Part shown: positions 61,439 through 64,000 of the stretch, in pieces
How positions within the stretch are numbered: the stretch's first letter is position 1
How the letters are laid out: the number at the start of each line of letters is the position of its first letter
Assembly: GCA_900545955.1 (NCBI GenBank)
Contig: URAU01000001.1
Span: forward strand, 62,001-126,000
Origin: an uncultured Porphyromonadaceae bacterium
GTDB lineage: Bacteria; Bacteroidota; Bacteroidia; Bacteroidales; Muribaculaceae
Length of the DNA: 64,000 bases
Direction of reading: 5' to 3'
The notes under the pieces: generated by a model
The model's input: the letters and a program-made list of their open reading frames with translations, nothing else
Databases searched by the model: none
What the model was told of the DNA's origin: nothing
Position numbers and translations under genes: made by a program

Positions 61439-62821
61439 TTACTTGTTTTTAACGATTTGGGCCATAAACTCGCATTCGCACACAATCTTGTCGCCTACGA
61501 AGGCGACACCCTTCATCAGAGCACATCCGCGGCGCAGAGGTGTGAGGAATGATACATGAAAGAGCAGCGTGTCGCCGGGCACTACCTTCTGGCGGAATTT
61601 CACGTTGTCTATCTTCATGAAGTATGTGGAATAACGCTCCGGCTCGTCGACCGTACCGAGAACCAGAAGGCCGCCCGTCTGTGCCATTGCCTCCACGAGC
61701 AGTACCCCCGGCATTACGGGTTCCTGCGGGAAGTGACCCTGGAAGAACGGCTCGTTGACGGTGACGTTCTTGACGCCTACGATATAGCTTTCTCCTTTGT
61801 CGATGATTTTGTCGACAAGCAGCATTGGATAGCGGTGGGGGAGGTGCTCGCGTATGTCGTTGATGTCCATCAGCGGAGCTGCCGAGGGATTGTAAAGCGG
61901 GGCCTGAAGCTCCTGGCGCTGGATTTCCTTGCGGATCTGCTTGGCGAATGTGGTGTTGATTTTATGACCGGGACGGCAGGCTATGATGCGGCCTTTGAGA
62001 GGGCGTCCGATCAGGGCTACGTCGCCGATTACGTCGAGAAGTTTATGACGGGCGGGTTCGTTGTCGAAGGCCAGAGGCCGGTTGTTGATATAGCCGAAAT
62101 CGTTCACCTCCTTGTGGGGAACGCCGATAAGGTCGGCGATATGGTCGAGCTGCGACTGCGGAAGTTTCCGGTCGTAGATTACGATTGCATTGTCCAGATC
62201 GCCCCCTTTGATGAGGTTGGCGGCGAGCAGGGGTTCTACCTCACGCACGAAAACGAAAGTGCGGCTTGCAGCTATTTCCTGACGGAAATCGGCTACGTTT
62301 TCCAGACGGGCGTATTGATTGTCAAGCACCGGAGAATCATACGATACCATTACGTCAACCGAGAAGTCGCTGTCGGGGAGAACGGTAAGGTGTGCGCCTG
62401 TGGTTTCGTCGCGGACTTCAATTTTGTGTTTTACCACATAAAAATTTTTGTCGGCAGCCTGTTCGACAACGCCGACTTTCTCTATTTTTTCGGCGAATTC
62501 GATGGCGCTTCCGTCGAGAATAGGTACTTCGGGCGCATTTAGTTTGATGAGACAGTTGTCGATTCCCGCGGCATAAAGAGCTGCGAGACAATGCTCGATG
62601 GTGGAAACGCGGGCATCGCCTTTGGCAATTACCGTTCCGCGGCCTGTCTCCACTACGTTCTCGGCCAATGCATCGATTATGGGTTCACCCTCAAGGTCGA
62701 TGCGCTGGAATTTATAACCGTGGTTTTCAGGAGCGGGATAAAATGTAGCTTCTATTTCTAAGCCGGTGTGAAGACCTTTCCCTTTTACGGAGAACTCGCC
62801 GGCGAGCGTCAGTTGCTTCAT
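61439..62821 (-). CDS. lpxC/fabZ: Bifunctional LpxC deacetylase / FabZ dehydratase
   Basis: 460 residues in one frame. Residues 1 to about 305 are LpxC (UDP-3-O-acyl-GlcNAc deacetylase, committed step of lipid A): zinc ligands in VSTIEHCLAALYA and EPARHKLLDVIGDVALIG. Residues about 315-460 are FabZ (3-hydroxyacyl-ACP dehydratase): catalytic His in HLPHRYPMLLVDKII and Glu in MPGVLLVEAMAQTGG after EPFFQGHFP. The fusion links lipid A entry to its competing use of 3-hydroxyacyl-ACP and is a Bacteroidetes trait. Between lpxD and lpxA. Confidence 0.97.
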   Translation of the reverse strand: MKQLTLAGEFSVKGKGLHTGLEIEATFYPAPENHGYKFQRIDLEGEPIIDALAENVVETGRGTVIAKGDARVSTIEHCLAALYAAGIDNCLIKLNAPEVPILDGSAIEFAEKIEKVGVVEQAADKNFYVVKHKIEVRDETTGAHLTVLPDSDFSVDVMVSYDSPVLDNQYARLENVADFRQEIAASRTFVFVREVEPLLAANLIKGGDLDNAIVIYDRKLPQSQLDHIADLIGVPHKEVNDFGYINNRPLAFDNEPARHKLLDVIGDVALIGRPLKGRIIACRPGHKINTTFAKQIRKEIQRQELQAPLYNPSAAPLMDINDIREHLPHRYPMLLVDKIIDKGESYIVGVKNVTVNEPFFQGHFPQEPVMPGVLLVEAMAQTGGLLVLGTVDEPERYSTYFMKIDNVKFRQKVVPGDTLLFHVSFLTPLRRGCALMKGVAFVGDKIVCECEFMAQIVKNK

Positions 62822-62889
62822 TGGTTGCAGAAATGGATATATTATTTTTTTAGTATTCGTTGCTGTAGGAAACGCTCATGCCTCAATTA

Positions 62890-63933
62890 TTATTTTTCGG
62901 CAAGCGCGCCGAGAGCCTTCAGCTCTTTTTCAAGTGTCTTGACGCGGTCGTAAAGGCTCTGTAGATTTTTTACGTATACCACTTGTTTGGCAAACTGCAT
63001 GATGTCGACTACCGGCGAACCCATCATGCGGCGTCCGTCGGGAATGCTGTTTGATACACCCGACTGGGCTCCTATCTGCACGTTGTCGCCCACGGTGATA
63101 TGTCCGCTGAACCCGACCTGACCGCCGATCATGCAGTTGCTTCCGAGCTTTGTAGAGCCGGCGATGCCGCTTTGGGCGGCCATCACGGTGTTCTCCCCGA
63201 TAGCGCAGTTATGGGCAACCTGAATCAGGTTGTCGAGTTTGGTGCCTTTACCAACGCGTGTGCTTCCCATTGTGGCACGGTCTACGGTAGTGTTGGCGCC
63301 GATTTCTACGTCGTCGGCTATCACGACATTGCCCATCTGTGGGATTTTGTTGTAATGGCCGTCTACCGGAGCGAATCCGAAGCCGTCGGCACCTACAACG
63401 GCACCCGAATGGAGTATGCACCGGTCGCCGATTTTGCAGTTGTGATAAACCTTTACGCCGGAATATAGTATCGAGTCATTTCCTACCGTAACGTTTTCAC
63501 CCACATAGGCCTGAGGGTATATTTTTGCTCCATTGCCGATGTGCGCACCCTTTCCGATATAGGCGAAGGCGCCCACGTATGCACCGTCGGGGATTTCCAC
63601 ACCTTCGGCGATAAAGCATGGCTGCTCGATGCCTGTAGGGTTGGGTTGCATCATTTTTGCGGCCATTTCCATTAGCGAGGCCACAGTGGCGTAGGGATCA
63701 GCCACGCGGATAAGCGTGCAATTCAGCGGTTTTTCGGCCACAAACGTATCGCTTACAAGTACCGCCGATGAACGGGTGTCGTAGATGTTGTGGGTGTATT
63801 TGGGATTTGCCAGGAAGGAGATGGCTCCCGGCTGCCCTTCTTCAATTTTGGCAAACGACGAAATAACTACATTGCCGTCGCCTTCGATGGTGCCACCCGC
63901 GAGGGCGGCTATTTGCGCTGCTGTGAATTGCAT
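62890..63933 (-). CDS. lpxD: UDP-3-O-acyl-glucosamine N-acyltransferase
   Basis: 347 residues. N-terminal uridine-binding domain (FTAAQIAALAGGTIEGDGNVVI, GAISFLANPKYTHNIYDTRSSAVLVS), hexapeptide-repeat helix, and the catalytic His in LIQVAHNCAIGENTVMAAQSG; a C-terminal coiled helix ends in VKTLEKELKALGALAEK. Third acyl-transfer step of lipid A. First gene of the leftward lpx run visible here; no promoter consensus is found in the 67 bp to the window edge, which hold no gene. Confidence 0.96.
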   Translation of the reverse strand: MQFTAAQIAALAGGTIEGDGNVVISSFAKIEEGQPGAISFLANPKYTHNIYDTRSSAVLVSDTFVAEKPLNCTLIRVADPYATVASLMEMAAKMMQPNPTGIEQPCFIAEGVEIPDGAYVGAFAYIGKGAHIGNGAKIYPQAYVGENVTVGNDSILYSGVKVYHNCKIGDRCILHSGAVVGADGFGFAPVDGHYNKIPQMGNVVIADDVEIGANTTVDRATMGSTRVGKGTKLDNLIQVAHNCAIGENTVMAAQSGIAGSTKLGSNCMIGGQVGFSGHITVGDNVQIGAQSGVSNSIPDGRRMMGSPVVDIMQFAKQVVYVKNLQSLYDRVKTLEKELKALGALAEK

Positions 63934-64000
63934 TCAGGTAATGATATAAATGGCAACATTTCCCCTTCGATGTCATCCTGAGCGTCGGTGGCGCTTTGGG

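Overview
The window is a stretch of core chromosome from a member of the Bacteroidales, most likely Muribaculaceae (S24-7 group). Supporting this are a type III glutamine synthetase, the LpxC-FabZ fusion, a FeoA-FeoB fusion, DUF4290 and DUF3098 proteins, the ftsX-DUF3098-uppP-truB-queA gene order, a type IX secretion C-terminal sorting domain, roughly 50% GC, few Shine-Dalgarno sequences, and many promoters of the Bacteroidetes type (TAnnTTTG at -7, with TTG about 20 nt further upstream). The family-level call is inference; the phylum is well supported. I found no rRNA, tRNA, CRISPR array, prophage or transposase gene.

Layout. 1-7.4 kb (leftward): truncated phosphoethanolamine transferase, BamA/TamA-like barrel, glutamine synthetase III, and the diaminopimelate genes dapL and dapF. 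7.4-7.8 kb: gene-free, repeat-rich hairpin region. 7.8-9.5 kb (leftward): CPBP protease and trmN6. 9.6-14.4 kb (rightward): TetR regulator, fabG, DUF4290, rimM, a small acidic protein, an OmpA-like protein and CapA. 14.4-17.4 kb (leftward): an unusual 1000-residue protein with two receiver-like domains and a PEP/pyruvate-type ATP-grasp domain. Then uxaC (+), and a leftward set with prmA, an outer-membrane-like protein and a YtxH/holin-III membrane-stress cluster. 22-28 kb: acyltransferase, lipoprotein, biotin-dependent carboxylase/decarboxylase subunit, major OmpA protein, and a 700-bp structured non-coding interval. 28-30.4 kb: Crp/Fnr regulator and acetyl/succinyl-CoA transferase. 30.6-36.6 kb (rightward): miaB and the ftsX-uppP-truB-queA cluster. 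36.9-46 kb (leftward): membrane AraC regulator, 4-alpha-glucanotransferase, MCE protein, amidase and priA. 46.3-54.6 kb (rightward): galM, dnaA, B12-dependent ribonucleotide reductase and feoAB. 54.6-64 kb (leftward): DMT transporter, comF, recX, prmC, murI, a secreted T9SS-type protein, rlmH, then the lipid A genes lpxA, lpxC-fabZ and lpxD.

The genes are mostly housekeeping: envelope precursors (dapL/dapF, murI, uppP, lpxA/C/D, amidase), translation and RNA modification (trmN6, rimM, miaB, truB, queA, rlmH, prmA, prmC), DNA replication (dnaA, priA, nrdJ) and central metabolism. The less ordinary content is between the genes: a MITE-like terminal-inverted-repeat element in one full copy (next to galM), one internally deleted copy (whose end supplies the stop codon of the biotin protein) and one solo end; a dispersed family of four near-identical terminator hairpins; a perfect 20-bp palindrome that forms back-to-back promoters for the CoA transferase and miaB; and a consensus promoter that fires straight into a bulged hairpin with a T-tract, a candidate very small RNA.
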